From Larix sibirica (lineage: Eukaryota; Streptophyta; Pinopsida; Pinales; Pinaceae): DNA of 20,018 bases. Below are positions 9,641 through 18,833 of this stretch, piece by piece; positions within the stretch are counted from its first letter, which is position 1; each line of letters starts with the position of its first letter. The stretch spans positions 45,760 through 65,777 of the forward strand of contig NWUY0300005687.1 in NCBI GenBank assembly GCA_004151065.3. The letters run 5' to 3'. The notes beneath the pieces were generated by a model, which saw nothing but the letters and a program-made list of their open reading frames with translations, ran no database searches and was not told the origin of the DNA. Both the position numbers and the translations under genes were made by a program.

Positions 9641-10134
9641 AGTGATGCCCTCCTGAAAATTAAACTCTTTTATTGTACTTTGGCACTTGGGGAAGTCCTC
9701 AGAACCAAAAATATGAGAAAAAGGGGGATACAGAGACCTAGAAGATGCCTGCTCTATCAAAATGAGGAGGAAACTTAATCTCTCACTTTTTATTTAATGC
9801 ACTATTTCTAATAGAACTTGCTAAAGTGCTTGGACATATCTTAGGCACTACATTGAATCCCTTAAGAATTGTGTTGAATCCTTCCTCACTTAGCATAAGC
9901 ATTATCTTGGATCATTTAAATGATGGGCCTCTCCTTAAAAAAGTAGGGAAATCACTACCATTCTTCCTTGTTTGGAAATTATGGTTGGCTAGTAATAAAT
10001 TAATATTTCGACAAGAAGAAACTACTCCAAGCAAAATTGTCACTCAGGCAAGGGCCATTATGATTGAAACTATGCTCTCCCTCAATCTCCCCTCCCAAAA
10101 AATGTATGATCTTAAGGTAAAGGACAAAGCCTAG
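9640..10134 (+). pseudogene. LINE zf-RVT domain, degenerate
   Basis: The plus strand reads SDALLKIKLFYCTLALGEVL, then RKRGIQRPRRCLLYQNEEET, then after a 1-nt shift ISHFLFNALF. This is the zinc-binding domain with ligands eroded: the first Cys and the His remain, the second Cys is Tyr (TAT), and the last Cys is lost. The open frame 9826-10134 continues with LVWKLWLASNKLIFR, the W..W..RN..IF signature that ends this domain, and stops at 10132-10134. Confidence 0.8.
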
Positions 10135-10263
10135 TTAAAGGATGTAATCCAAAATAAAATCCATCTAAAAGAGATACAAAGGAGAAAACCCAAAGAAGTA
10201 GGATAATGCCAAATTTGACTTCCAATAGAATAGTGGCTAAGGGGATGACATATATTCTCCTTG

Positions 10264-10710
10264 TTTTTTTACAAGGCATATAGAGGAAACATAAGGGTGA
10301 AAGGTGCAGGGGGGTTTCTCATCAACCCATAATGTTGTCAAGCAAATTCTTATGCATGAGGTCTAGGATAAACAACAAACAACCAAGACGAAACTCTAGC
10401 TTTATTGCATGGACTACGGATTGCTAAACAACTAAAAATAAAGAGTCTTCTAGTGTTTGGAGATTCCTCAATCACAATCAAAGACATGGTTTTGTGCTCC
10501 CTTTCTCTTGATCATGTGTTAAAGAGAATTATACCATGGTCTTCAATGAAATTCAATCCTTTGTCAAAATTGACTTTAATCAAATCCGTTGAGGCTAGAA
10601 ATCACAAGCACATAGAATGGTTAAAATTGCTTGTCAGAACCCTTATGCCAAGTTGGAGAAAAAGGGGTGTCGGGTATAGTATTCTATACTCTAAATTATT
10701 TATCCGCTGA
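10264..10710 (+). pseudogene. LINE RNase H domain, inactivated
   Basis: One plus-strand frame runs from FFYKAYRGNIRVKGAGGFLI through TTNNQDETLALLHGL and LLVFGDSSITIKDMV to a stop at 10708-10710. It is broken by three early stops (TAA, TGA, TAA) between about 10340 and 10370. Plant LINE RNase H usually begins FDG.S.GNPG.AGAGG; here the first catalytic Asp is Tyr. The Glu (in DETLAL) and the Asp of GDS are kept. The last catalytic Asp is not recognisable. The TGA falls where Trp is expected (usual AWGLG), which fits a single G to A change. Confidence 0.82.
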
Positions 10711-10901
10711 AAATGAATGAACCATATTAAAGACCTACACAGGTGGCCCATAATTTACACGCATAACAAGGCAATGAAAATCTTGTCCACTCATCCTACC
10801 AACAATTTGCACACAATGGGGATAATGAAGCATATGGCGATGGTGATGATGGGATCTACTAAGTTGTGTGGTTTTATTCCACCTATATCCAAGCCCAATG
10901 T
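10711..10901 (+). other. probable LINE 3' UTR
   Basis: Sequence from the RNase H stop to the LTR-type terminus at 10902. A 76-codon open frame here (10717-10947) has no recognisable domain and runs through the element boundary, so I do not call it a gene. Confidence 0.45.
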
Positions 10902-11647
10902 TGTAATACCCCATTTTTTACCCTTTAAATGTATTAAATTAAATTAGTTAAAGTGATGTAAATATGTGAGTGATGATTCCTAGTGTGGAGCTCAAGGCCA
11001 AGGCTGACTAGTGAATGGCTAGGCATGTATGATGTAAATATTCATGTATGGTACACGTGTTAAGATTTTCACAATGACTCAAAGCTATGTAAATATTAAC
11101 AGTTGGAAAATAATAGAATGGACCAAGATGATTGTGTAAATAGCATTAGAGGCTCTATGATTCCACTAGAGGGGGATAAGAAAGGGGGGTTGTGAGAAAG
11201 TAAATCCTATTTTACCAAGTGTCAACCAAATAACTCATCTATTTTCTGTCATGTGCCATAAATAATCCATTTACATCCTTTGAATTATCAAATCCAATCA
11301 TTGAATGCATGTATGATGTTGGTGGGAAATTATTCTCATGTAGTTATGGAAGGATGGGTTGATATATTCCTTATAAAAATTGTAAGAGTCCTTCATCCTA
11401 TGGCTAGAAGTAATGTTAGTTTGTCTTTTCATCAATCCTCCTAGTTTTCCAGTTGAGTATATCACTCTCCACGCAAGAATAATTTCATGCATTGATAGTT
11501 TCATGATGTTCTCTTGATTGCTAATTGTCAGAGTGACAAATTAACAAGAATTAGCATTATGAATGGGAAATTGTAGACATTATAGTGAAAAATGATCTTT
11601 GTAGGTGAGCATAAATGTTGAGAAAGATAGGAAACCTTCACACACTA
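10902..11647 (+). mobile_element. LTR-type sequence, plus orientation (right end uncertain)
   Basis: The sequence begins TGTAATACCCCATTTTTTACCC, a start common in plant Ty3/gypsy-type LTRs. The same 22 bases with one mismatch start another LTR on the minus strand at 17463. A TATA-like TTATAAAA lies near 11371. No polypurine tract precedes 10902, so this is either a 5' LTR or a solo LTR inserted at the 3' end of the plus-strand LINE. The five bases before it (AATGT, 10897-10901) recur at 11648-11652, which would give an LTR of 746 bp ending TA instead of CA. That right boundary is weak. Confidence 0.5.
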
Positions 11648-12626
11648 AATGTTTGTTTCTCCTTAGATGTTTGAGAAGACATGATTTGATTTTAAAGGAA
11701 ATTCTCTAAAAGCATATAGCAAGTTGGACTCTTCCTCCACACACTAAAGAGCATTGTAAAGAATGGGTACTCTGAGAGACTATTGAGAAAAGAAACGGTA
11801 GGCATTCTTTTTGTTGTGTGGGGAAGTGGAAGAGAGTTTCATGGTTGGGATGGCTCAATGATATTCCTGTAGTGATATGTGGTGAGTATATTGTGTCATG
11901 AACCCAATAGCCTCTATACATTACTGAGACCACAAGGTACTCAATCCCACAAGCCAATTATATCCTTGATGCCAGATTCACATTTTGGTTTCCATTGTCT
12001 AGCTATATTTTTAATTTTTAACAACAGAATATAATACATTTACATAATTTTCAATTAACTAAATTATTCATTTCTCTTTATTGAATTGTTGCTACTATGA
12101 ATGCCTTCAAACCATCCTCAAGAATCATACACAAAACAATTCTAAAACAATAATTGGAACAAGAACATAACAATAATAAACTCCATGGCATTATAAACAC
12201 ATTTGGAGCTTATCTTTTAAATTTCCACCAACTAGTTGCAATTTGAGGATGTTCCTCCTAGCTATAGGAACTCTGTGAAGTCATCTCTCTCTTTGACGGA
12301 TGCCACCCCAGAGCTAGGGCTATCAGTACACAAGGAGAGAAATACCACCCTTTCCTCATTAGTATATGGCCACACTCTCCAACGAGCACTCCTCACCCAA
12401 GGGAACCTATCCTCCACCCAAGTGGTGCATGTAACCCATCCACAATTGACTTCAACTCCTCACTCATTCCTCATTAGCCTGCACAATTCCAAGGAAGGTA
12501 CCCCCTTATTTGCACAACAACCCATCATGATGTTCCCTTCCCATTTTGGTGCTCCACTTCATATTTACCAAGAAGTCTCCATGACAAGGCTATATGAATG
12601 TCTTGTTGTAGGTTAGGTTCCCTAAT
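11648..12626. other. unassigned DNA, probably retroelement-internal
   Basis: No domain recognised. A 126-codon plus-strand frame (12236-12616) is open but resembles nothing I know. It lies directly beside a minus-strand primer-binding-site-like sequence, so this stretch is more likely the leader or early internal region of a minus-strand LTR element. The minus-strand frames are broken. Confidence 0.4.
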
Positions 12627-12638
12627 CTCTGGCACCAA
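12627..12638 (-). other. primer-binding-site-like sequence
   Basis: On the minus strand the order is AACCTGATAAAT followed by TGGTGCCAGAGA. Plant LTR elements often have a terminus like CTGACAAAT and then TGGTATCAGAGC, complementary to the 3' end of tRNA-Met. The site here matches that at 9 of 12 positions. Position just beyond a TATA-containing LTR-like segment supports it. Confidence 0.5.
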
Positions 12639-12640
12639 TT

Positions 12641-13050
12641 TATCAGGTTAGATAGGATTTTGTTTATTAGGGTAGGCTTGAGTGTTAGATTATGGAAAAT
12701 TGATCTTACATTGGTTTACCAACCATAACTACCAAAGCATGGATGCTCTCCCTCTCTGCATGTTGGAATGAATGAAAAAGGACTAAAAAATGAGTTTCTA
12801 ACTTTATATATGCATGGTTTTGTATTGACACATGGATTCCCTAGAAGGGGCCACTTTTACCCTCTTAATACTCAATTAAGATAATTAACCCTTAATTAAT
12901 TAAAGTGACATTTATAGTCATGGTTTAGGGACTTTGGGTTAAAAAGGGTTAATGAAGGCTAAGTTGTAGTTAAATTCCACTAGGGTTGTTATCACTCTAC
13001 CAACTCCATTGGCCGTGGAAGGAAGGGGCATAGGTAATTATTTCAAACCT
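12641..13050 (-). mobile_element. 3' part of a minus-strand LTR
   Basis: Read on the minus strand, the segment contains an AT-rich U3-like part (TTTAATTAATTAAGGGTTAAT near 12880-12910), a TATA box TATATAAAGT (12810-12801) and about 160 bp of R/U5-like sequence. It ends AACCTGATA immediately before the primer-binding-site-like sequence. The U3 start is not identified, so the right boundary is approximate. No second copy of this LTR is visible in the window. Confidence 0.5.
12801..12810 (-). promoter_or_regulatory. TATA box of the minus-strand LTR
   Basis: TATATAAAGT on the minus strand, about 160 bp before the LTR terminus, a normal place for the retroelement promoter. Called by position and sequence only. 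Confidence 0.45.
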
Positions 13051-14020
13051 ACTCGCGGAATGGAAAATATCCTTTCCAATCCAAAGAGGGCTCTCTCTTA
13101 CAACTCAACTTTCAGCTGTCATCTTTCAAATGGTTGGTTGTGTAATCAGGGCAGTGGCTAAGTCTTATGTGGGTAGATTTGGGTTTTGTTTTTTTTCAAA
13201 GTGGTGGGATCATGAGGAAAGCTCCATTGGGCATGGAGTCAACAAGTTGGAAAATAACTGTGAAGGTGATCAATGATTGGTTGTAGAACGCTCAAGGCAA
13301 CAGAGACAAGATAGCCAATCTCTCCTAGTTAATCAGATTGTTGAGGGATGGGAGGCAGAAATAGAGACAAACATTGTATTAAAGTAGAGAATGAATGATG
13401 AATTCCACTTCAATTTTGGAGGAAAGATATCAAAACATTGTATGAAAAATGCTGAAAAAAGCATCAATTAAGGATGAATTTTGACTACCACACTTTCATT
13501 CAAGCTTAGAAGATAATACACAAAATGGAATAACTCAAAAAGATAACATTCACAGAGGATAACATAAACTAGGAAATATCAACACATGAATCTCTGGTAA
13601 AAATGTTATGTACTTCTGTATCATCATATTTCATTAAACTTAAAAAAGGTCAACAAGTTTCCAATACTCAAAATATTTTTCTCTCCAAAATTCCAACCTG
13701 TTCATCTTCTAAAAAATTGCCATATATAGGATTACAATGGTTTGTATTAAAAAATAACCTTAAAACCTTTCGGTGGATTATTAAAAATTAAATGACTACT
13801 TAACTGCTATTAACTGAAGTTCAAATTATGACCTATGAACTATTTCCTAGTTAACTAGTGAAAAAAAAAGAACTGAATTCTAACTGACTCATAAAGCAGG
13901 GACATAAGTTAGCTTCCAATTGTCTCATCCATCCACTCAACATGTCATGGTGTAGATTCAATCCATGTGAGATGGATAAAATTTATGGATCATGTCTCTT
14001 ATATTCAACTTCAATGACTC
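13051..14020. other. non-coding AT-rich DNA
   Basis: No recognised gene. A 62-codon frame at 13603-13791 is of the size expected by chance, with no motif. There are short homopolymers (an A run near 13861). It may include the 5' part of the LTR to its left and the flank of the minisatellite to its right, but nothing marks either boundary. Confidence 0.5.
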
Positions 14021-14200
14021 TCATAGCGTTGCCTAGCTTTTTCCCTGTTATGCACTACATGAGTTCGTTTCCATAACTCGCGTAGCGCACTTGTTGTTTT
14101 TCCCGTGATGTGCACTACAAGAGTTCATTTCCAAAAATATCGTAGCACACTTGCTGTTTTTCCCATGATGTGCACTACAGGAGTTTTGGAAACTACCAAA
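14021..14200. repeat. three tandem 60-bp repeats
   Basis: Units at 14021-14080, 14081-14140 and 14141-14200 are in exact 60-bp register. A typical unit has CGTAGCGCACTTG, a T-rich middle ending TCCCGTGATGT, then GCACTACAAGAGTT. GTAGCGC and GCACTAC within a unit are near-perfect inverted partners. The same unit design, 56 bp long, occurs at 16788-16947. Confidence 0.85.
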
Positions 14201-14569
14201 ATTTCATGGCTTCATACCGGTACACTTGGGTTCTTTCCCGAGGGTTAAAAAATTGTTTATTTTCCCTCTTTTCCATTTGATATCCATCATGCATGTGTCC
14301 ACACTCCTCCATCTTTCCAAATTTAAACAAAATTGAACCCTAATGCTGGAGTTAGGGTTTATATGGCATATTACCTTTTCTCTGTGTACCCCCTCCTTTT
14401 TTCTGGCCGTGCTTCTTTTCCTCCCTTTGAATAATATTTGCGTGCTAGGAATATTTGCCTTGCCAAATACTAGGTACTTATAATTTCTCAAAATTAGGGA
14501 TTATCTTTTTAGAAAACCCTATCTATTCAAAATGAAAATTGGTCCACCTATATCTAAACAAAACTACGG
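14200..14569. other. spacer downstream of the broken gene
   Basis: No gene recognised. A 95-codon minus-strand frame (14491 to 14204) has a basic stretch (FKGRKRSTARKKEG) but no known motif. It could be a remnant of the 3' UTR of the broken gene upstream. Confidence 0.35.
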
Positions 14570-14769
14570 CTAGGATGAAAATAGAGGTATCATTTCCCCT
14601 GAGAAATCCACTTCAGCTAAATTCTTTAGATTTCTCCATGACATTTCTCCCCTTTTTAGGAGTTACAGTTCCTCTTTTAGTGCCCTGTTTTCCGCCTATA
14701 ATGATGTGTTTCTTCTATACAGGTTTTGAACTTGTTGTCGGAGGGGAAGACCTCTCATTAATATTATTT

Positions 14770-15115
14770 TAGTCTCATATATCATTCCTTCTATCACATG
14801 TAGTTCCTTTGTTAGTTTCCCTCTATATCTTATGCTTTCTTCGATAACCTGCGATTTTGCTTCCTTTGCCTCCTTCAACTGGGCTTTTAATTTGTGGATT
14901 TCAGATTCTATATCTCTCAAACGGGTTTTCAATTGGCTATTTTCGGACTCTGTATCCTTCAGTTGGACCTTCAACTGGATTTTCTCAGACTCTTCCTCAT
15001 CTCCATGTATAGAGGGATGGATCTCTTTAGGTTGAGCTTTCATTTGACCAATTTTAGATTTTGCATCCTCTCTTTGTATAAAGGGTTGGACCTCAGGTAA
15101 TTCTTCATCCTCCAA
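14770..15115 (-). other. coiled-coil segment of the broken gene
   Basis: In the frame 15115 to 14696, residues 46-87 (14980-14855) form three 14-residue repeats of the type .QLK..LKD.ESE., each two heptads (42 bp). Leu, Ile or Val take the core positions, with charged residues elsewhere. The pattern predicts a parallel coiled coil, probably for self-association. Beyond the first stop the same frame continues with AENRALKEEL, so the helix was originally longer. Confidence 0.8.
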
Positions 15116-15354
15116 TAGAATGGGAGATTTAGGGAGGTAGTAAGGGGGAATTTAGATGGTATTTATGAGAGTTTCCTGACCTGTGGAAACCATTCTTCTA
15201 GAAACTACTCTGTTCAGGGGCCTTCTGGGAATTATCTTCTCGGTCATTTTTGGTGTAACTTATGAACCTTTTCCTTTTCAATTCTTTCTTCTCCTCTTGG
15301 GTGTTTGGGCCTTCTTTAACTTTGATTGGATTCTCTTCTGTTTGGGTAGGTGTG

Positions 15355-15815
15355 TCCCATTCTATCTTCTTCCTCTTCTCCTTGTCAGGTATGGATGTCT
15401 TGACTGGTGCCTCCTCTTCTGTTTTCTTCCTCTTCCCCTTTTCAGGGATGGATGTCTTGACTAGTGCCTCCTCTTCTGTTTTCTTCCTCTTCCCATTATC
15501 AGAGATGGTTGTCTTGAATGGTGCCGCCTCTTTTGTTTTATTCCTCTTCCCCTTGTCAGGGATAGCTGTCTTGACTGACACCTCCTCTTCTGTTTTCTTC
15601 CTCTTCCCCTTGTAAGGGATGGTTGTCTTTACTAGTGCCTCCTTTTCTATTTTCTTCCTCTTCTCCTTGTCAAGGATTGCTGCCTTGACTGGTGCCTCCT
15701 CTTTTGTTTTTTTCATCTTCACCTTATTAGGGATGGCTGCTTTGACTGCTTCCTCCTCTTCTTTTTCTTTTCCTCTTTCCCTTATCAGGGATGGCTACCT
15801 TGACTGGTGTTGATT
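15355..15815 (-). repeat. 57-bp tandem repeats coding 19-residue units
   Basis: About eight units spaced 57 bp apart (unit marks at 15397, 15454, 15511, 15568, 15625, 15682, 15739 and 15797; the last spacing is 58 and causes the frameshift). Each unit encodes a version of KKTEEEAPVKTSIPDKGKR. The array is lysine/glutamate-rich with a Pro in most units, so it is probably disordered or an extended spacer between the globular domain and the coiled coil. Confidence 0.92.
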
Positions 15816-16512
15816 TCATAGCCTCAATTTCATATCCATCCAAGAAAAGGAAGGAGTTTCATTCTCTTCTTAACCTTTTTAATTCCTCCACTATCAACAG
15901 TTTTAGAAGACCAAAATGGAAAATGTAGTGGTCAATTTTTTGGTCTTGTTACTCTGCTTTGCAAATCATCTTTCCCAGGCTCAAGAGAAGGTAATAGGGA
16001 ATGTCCAAAGGTTTCTTCCTTGTGAAGTGGAGCAATAAATTGAAGTTGTATTGGTATGCGGTGTCATATCTCCCCTCAAAAGTAAAAAAATTATGAATAA
16101 CCAACAACATGTCACCATACTGTTTGGTAATCCAAGCTTTGGGAACCCCATAGGTCAAATTTGCTCCCTTATGTTCATCCTTTAGAAAATGATCACATGA
16201 TTTCATTTGGAAGTTAGTCACTTTAAACCACTCTTCTCCCTTCCTGGGTATCTCTGTCGTAGCTACTATGGAATTTGCGGTGACCTCCATCTCCATGGGA
16301 CTGACCTTGGTATTCCTACCATCAAAATTAAGCACGAAGTTGTGTGCCTCTTGCTTGTGATATCCCTATAATTTTTCACAAAATTTTAGGCAACCCACTC
16401 ACTGGAAGAAATGTTGGGTGGTAGGGTTTTCCCTCAGTCACTTTGTGTCAGGTTCAAAGAGCACCAGGGATCCACTATTTTTTATCCTCTTTTTAACTAA
16501 AGTTGACTCCAT

Positions 16513-16787
16513 GTTACAACTCAACTCCTAAGTGGTGATCGATCTTGACACCTATTTTCACTTGAAAACCGCGATATTTTTCAATGCATCACGAAACCAT
16601 AATTTCAAACGAGCACTTCAATTGTTAATTTACTGGGGTAAACTGAACCATTAGATTCGTCATAGATCGAATTTGAGGTGATAAACAATGGATGTGACGC
16701 GCCCCCATTATGAATGACACACTATCACTCCATTGGCGGGTGTGTCACAACCTTATCCTGACTGTCAGTTTTAATGAATCATGATTG
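16513..16787. other. upstream flank of the broken gene
   Basis: Non-coding sequence between the start codon at 16512 and the minisatellite. It includes a small inverted repeat, GACACAC ... GTGTGTC, near 16717-16748. I see no clear TATA box close to the start on the minus strand. Confidence 0.4.
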
Positions 16788-16947
16788 CACTTTTTAAAAC
16801 TTCCATAGTGACTATGGTTTAAAATTTAGCTCATACACTGCAGGACTTTCTAAAAAATTTGTAGCGCCCCTTGTCTAATGTGTCCTTTGGACACTATGGG
16901 ACTTTTGAAACTTTCGTAGTGCCCTCAGTTGAAATTTTCTAGTAGGT
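16788..16947. repeat. tandem repeats of 48-56 bp, related to those at 14021
   Basis: Units at 16788-16835, 16836-16891 and 16892-16947, each starting CAC. The best units read CACTATGGGACTTTTGAAACT and contain GTAGCGC or GTAGTGC. They align with CACTACAGGAGTTTTGGAAACT at 14173-14194 in the same orientation. The arrays therefore bracket the broken gene as direct relatives about 2.7 kb apart. Confidence 0.7.
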
Positions 16948-17463
16948 GCTACGAGAGTGGGTAATTCACACGATCACTTTTGGGGAAATATTAGGCATAG
17001 GTGGTAAGTTTTGACTTTGGGATCATACGACCATGGGCAGTGCTTGACCTCTTTGAAGACCTATAAATTGAGGAGATTTAGACTTACAATCCTTAATTAA
17101 AAATCACTCATTTTGCAGTATGAATGGCTTTTTGAATTTCAAAAAATAAAAAGGACAACCTAACCTAGACAGACCAAGGGATCTAAAGATGACCATGAGT
17201 TAGGAGATCATACTTTGTGCATTCTCAAGTGATAACAAGAGTCATCACCCCTTATCCCTTCTCACTTCCCCTACTTGTGGATTTCTTGACCCCCATCTCT
17301 TTTTCATCCTTCTTTACTTGTAGATGTCGGGGATTTTTATATTAAAAATAAAATACACATATTTACAATGTATACAGTCATTCTAGACCATTGATATATG
17401 GCTTCTATCCTTTACATAATTATATCATATTTACATCTTGGGGTAAAAAATGGGGTGTTACAT
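16948..17463 (-). mobile_element. LTR start on the minus strand (left end uncertain)
   Basis: Read on the minus strand from 17463, the sequence starts TGTAACACCCCATTTTTTACCC, the typical start of a plant LTR. It is preceded without a gap by a purine tract (17464-17477), so this is most likely the 5' boundary of a 3' LTR. The internal region would lie to the right. The LTR's own end is not identified; I give the edge of the minisatellite as an outer limit. Confidence 0.55.
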
Positions 17464-17477
17464 TCTCCTCCCCCTTA
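17464..17477 (-). other. polypurine tract
   Basis: On the minus strand, AAGGGGGAGGAGAA lies immediately before the LTR start TGTAACACCCC. A purine run here is the plus-strand primer site of LTR retrotransposons. Its strand and position fix the orientation of the element. Confidence 0.65.
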
Positions 17478-17782
17478 ATTTATGCACTGTCCTCGGTGTG
17501 TCTTTTGCACTATGTGTGCAATGATAAAATTTAACATGTCTTTAGACATATACAATATGCCTTTGCATGGAATCCTTTAGCTCCCAAGCTATTTTCTCAA
17601 TTGCATTTTTCACAATGTCGTTGTTCCTTGCAATCCAATATAGTTTTTGACCATCTCGTACACAATGCATCAACATTGATTGTTCAATTCCCTAGTTTCC
17701 TTCTTGGACTTGGCACATCCACATGTACCTATATTAATCATTAAAAAATATTCATATTATAATCATTCTTATGCAATAATAA
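17478..17782 (-). other. possible end of a retroelement pol region
   Basis: Upstream of the polypurine tract on the minus strand, broken frames give WSKTILDCKEQ and, in another frame, EKIAWELKDSM. These recall the end of Ty3/gypsy integrases (ILD.KE ... W...EATWELED.M), but the spacing is too short and the frame is broken. The call is tentative and rests mainly on position before the polypurine tract and LTR. Confidence 0.3.
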
Positions 17783-18789
17783 TAATATCCATAATAATTT
17801 TCTAATACCACAAAGTAAGCACATATATTTGTTTCATCAATAACTATGAAATCTCAATTCAATACTTATATGCTTGCACATTTCTTTTCTTTTACAGGGT
17901 TTCCATAGAAACAACTTAGCTCATTGCTCCTCTTGACACACCCTCTACAGTTGTCCCAACCCACATCACTCCACCCCCATCATCCTACACTACACAAGGA
18001 ATGGGATCCCTTCTATGCATGCAGTCTCTCATGCTATCCCAATTCCCTTATAGTGCTTCAGCATAGGCTGGACAAGGAATATCCATGATGGAACTCCAAG
18101 GACCTTGTGAATCACTCATAGAAGATTCATTCAAGTTGCATCTTCTCTGTAGTTACTCATCCTCCATGCTCAGGAATCTCGTTCTATGATTAAAATCCTT
18201 GCAGGTGATCCATTATTCTCCAAGGTTTTATTGCACAAGAAGAACACAACTTATAGGGTTCTTGTGTCCTTGCAATGGTTTTCTTCTGATTCTTTCCATC
18301 TTACAATAGCCATCCTGGTGTTATAGCTCAAATTGGCACTTATTTGTAAGTGATGACAATTCAAAAGACGACACTTAAGTGCCACTGATAGTTCACAAAA
18401 AAGGACTTTAAAAGATATGAGAGCCTATTATTTGACTCCTTGTGATGGCCCTTATCCCTAAATCAAGATCCTATTTTATAATCACTTTATTCCATCAAGT
18501 TGAAACTATAAATATGCTCACGCATGCTTTCTAAACCAACAAAAAGCGAGCCACATAGGTTTCCCTTGAGCAAGGTGCAAGTGCCTAAAAAAATAATGAA
18601 AAATATATACAATTTCAAAAATTTGAGAAGTTATGGAAGTTTTAGATAGTTTGGGGCTTGGTGGTAACTCTCTAAACCAATTGGTAACCATCTGCAACTA
18701 TCTCCATCAATCATATAAGGAGATGAGATGGACCAATGAAGGGGGCACCCTTGTTGCATCATCACATTGGAGGAATCTTGCATCACATT
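17783..18789. repeat. 1-kb direct repeat, copy 1
   Basis: Matches 18834-19833 along its whole length at roughly 90 percent identity by eye. Offsets run from 1051 at the left to 1044 at the right because of small indels. It starts ATAATATCCATAATAATTTT and ends GGAATCTTGCATCACATT. The ends are not TG...CA, so these are not obviously LTRs. It contains a 288-nt frame (17902-18189). Confidence 0.9.
17902..18189 (+). pseudogene. 96-codon frame in repeat copy 1, function unknown
   Basis: A plus-strand frame reads LDTPSTVVPTH, TPPPSSYTTQGMGSLLCMQS, then GISMMELQGPCES and IEDSFKLHLLCSYSSS, and stops at TGA 18187-18189. It has two internal TAG codons. Just upstream, a pyrimidine tract ending TTTTACAG (to 17897) looks like a 3' splice site. 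I do not recognise the family. It could be an exon fragment of a host gene or of an element, or simply chance. Confidence 0.35.
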
Positions 18790-18833
18790 ACATCCATCCC
18801 TTGTTCCATATCAGTGACCTCTGTCCTTGATCA

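Larger units (their letters stand above)
7686..10901 (+). mobile_element. second LINE, plus strand, 5'-truncated and inactive
   Basis: A plant L1-type LINE remnant whose pieces read in order on the plus strand: region before the reverse transcriptase (about 7755-7915), reverse transcriptase (7855-8720), connecting region (8900-9640), zf-RVT (9640-10134) and RNase H (10264-10710), then a 3' UTR-like stretch. The left boundary is given loosely. No endonuclease or ORF1 was found upstream, so it is probably 5'-truncated. It belongs to a different subfamily from the minus-strand LINE, because the corresponding motifs differ at many positions (for example SQFVDDTL against LFVDDVML). The right end appears to be cut by the LTR-type terminus starting at 10902. 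Confidence 0.88.
14570..16512 (-). pseudogene. gag-like or accessory retroelement protein with 19-residue repeats and coiled coil, broken
   Basis: Family not named with confidence. Start chosen at ATG 16512. One frame holds to about 15790, with three stops in the first 60 codons, a TAA at 15951 and a TGA at 15861 where Trp is expected. It then shifts in the repeat array and again near 15250, and ends at TAG 14572-14570 after a TAA near 15155 and two more stops. The reconstructed length is about 645 codons. Residues about 50-210 form a globular domain with EAHNFVLNFDGRNTKV, TEIPRKGEEWFKV, YDTAYQYNFNLLLHFTRKK, DIPYYLLLSLGKM and GLLKLLIVEELKRLR. Next come about eight 19-residue repeats, a short RRPLNRVVSRRM segment and a coiled coil. 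I associate this kind of N-terminal domain with repetitive hypothetical proteins in large plant genomes. A gag-like role is inference. No polymerase or integrase frame adjoins it. Confidence 0.65.

Noticed and set aside
12236-12616. 126-codon plus-strand frame as a host gene
   Set aside because: No recognised domain and no partner exons. It sits next to a minus-strand primer-binding-site-like sequence, so a retroelement leader is more likely.
13603-13791. 62-codon plus-strand frame
   Set aside because: Length is expected by chance in AT-rich DNA and no motif is present.
15183-15813. Long plus-strand open frames rich in Phe and Leu
   Set aside because: They are the antisense of the 57-bp repeat array. 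The biased Lys/Glu codons on the minus strand give few stops and many Phe/Leu codons on the other strand. The minus-strand reading has consistent domains on both sides.
10902-17463. One DNA transposon with terminal inverted repeats
   Set aside because: The flanks show no matching target-site duplication, no transposase is seen, and a polypurine tract adjoins the right terminus. Two LTR termini explain it better.
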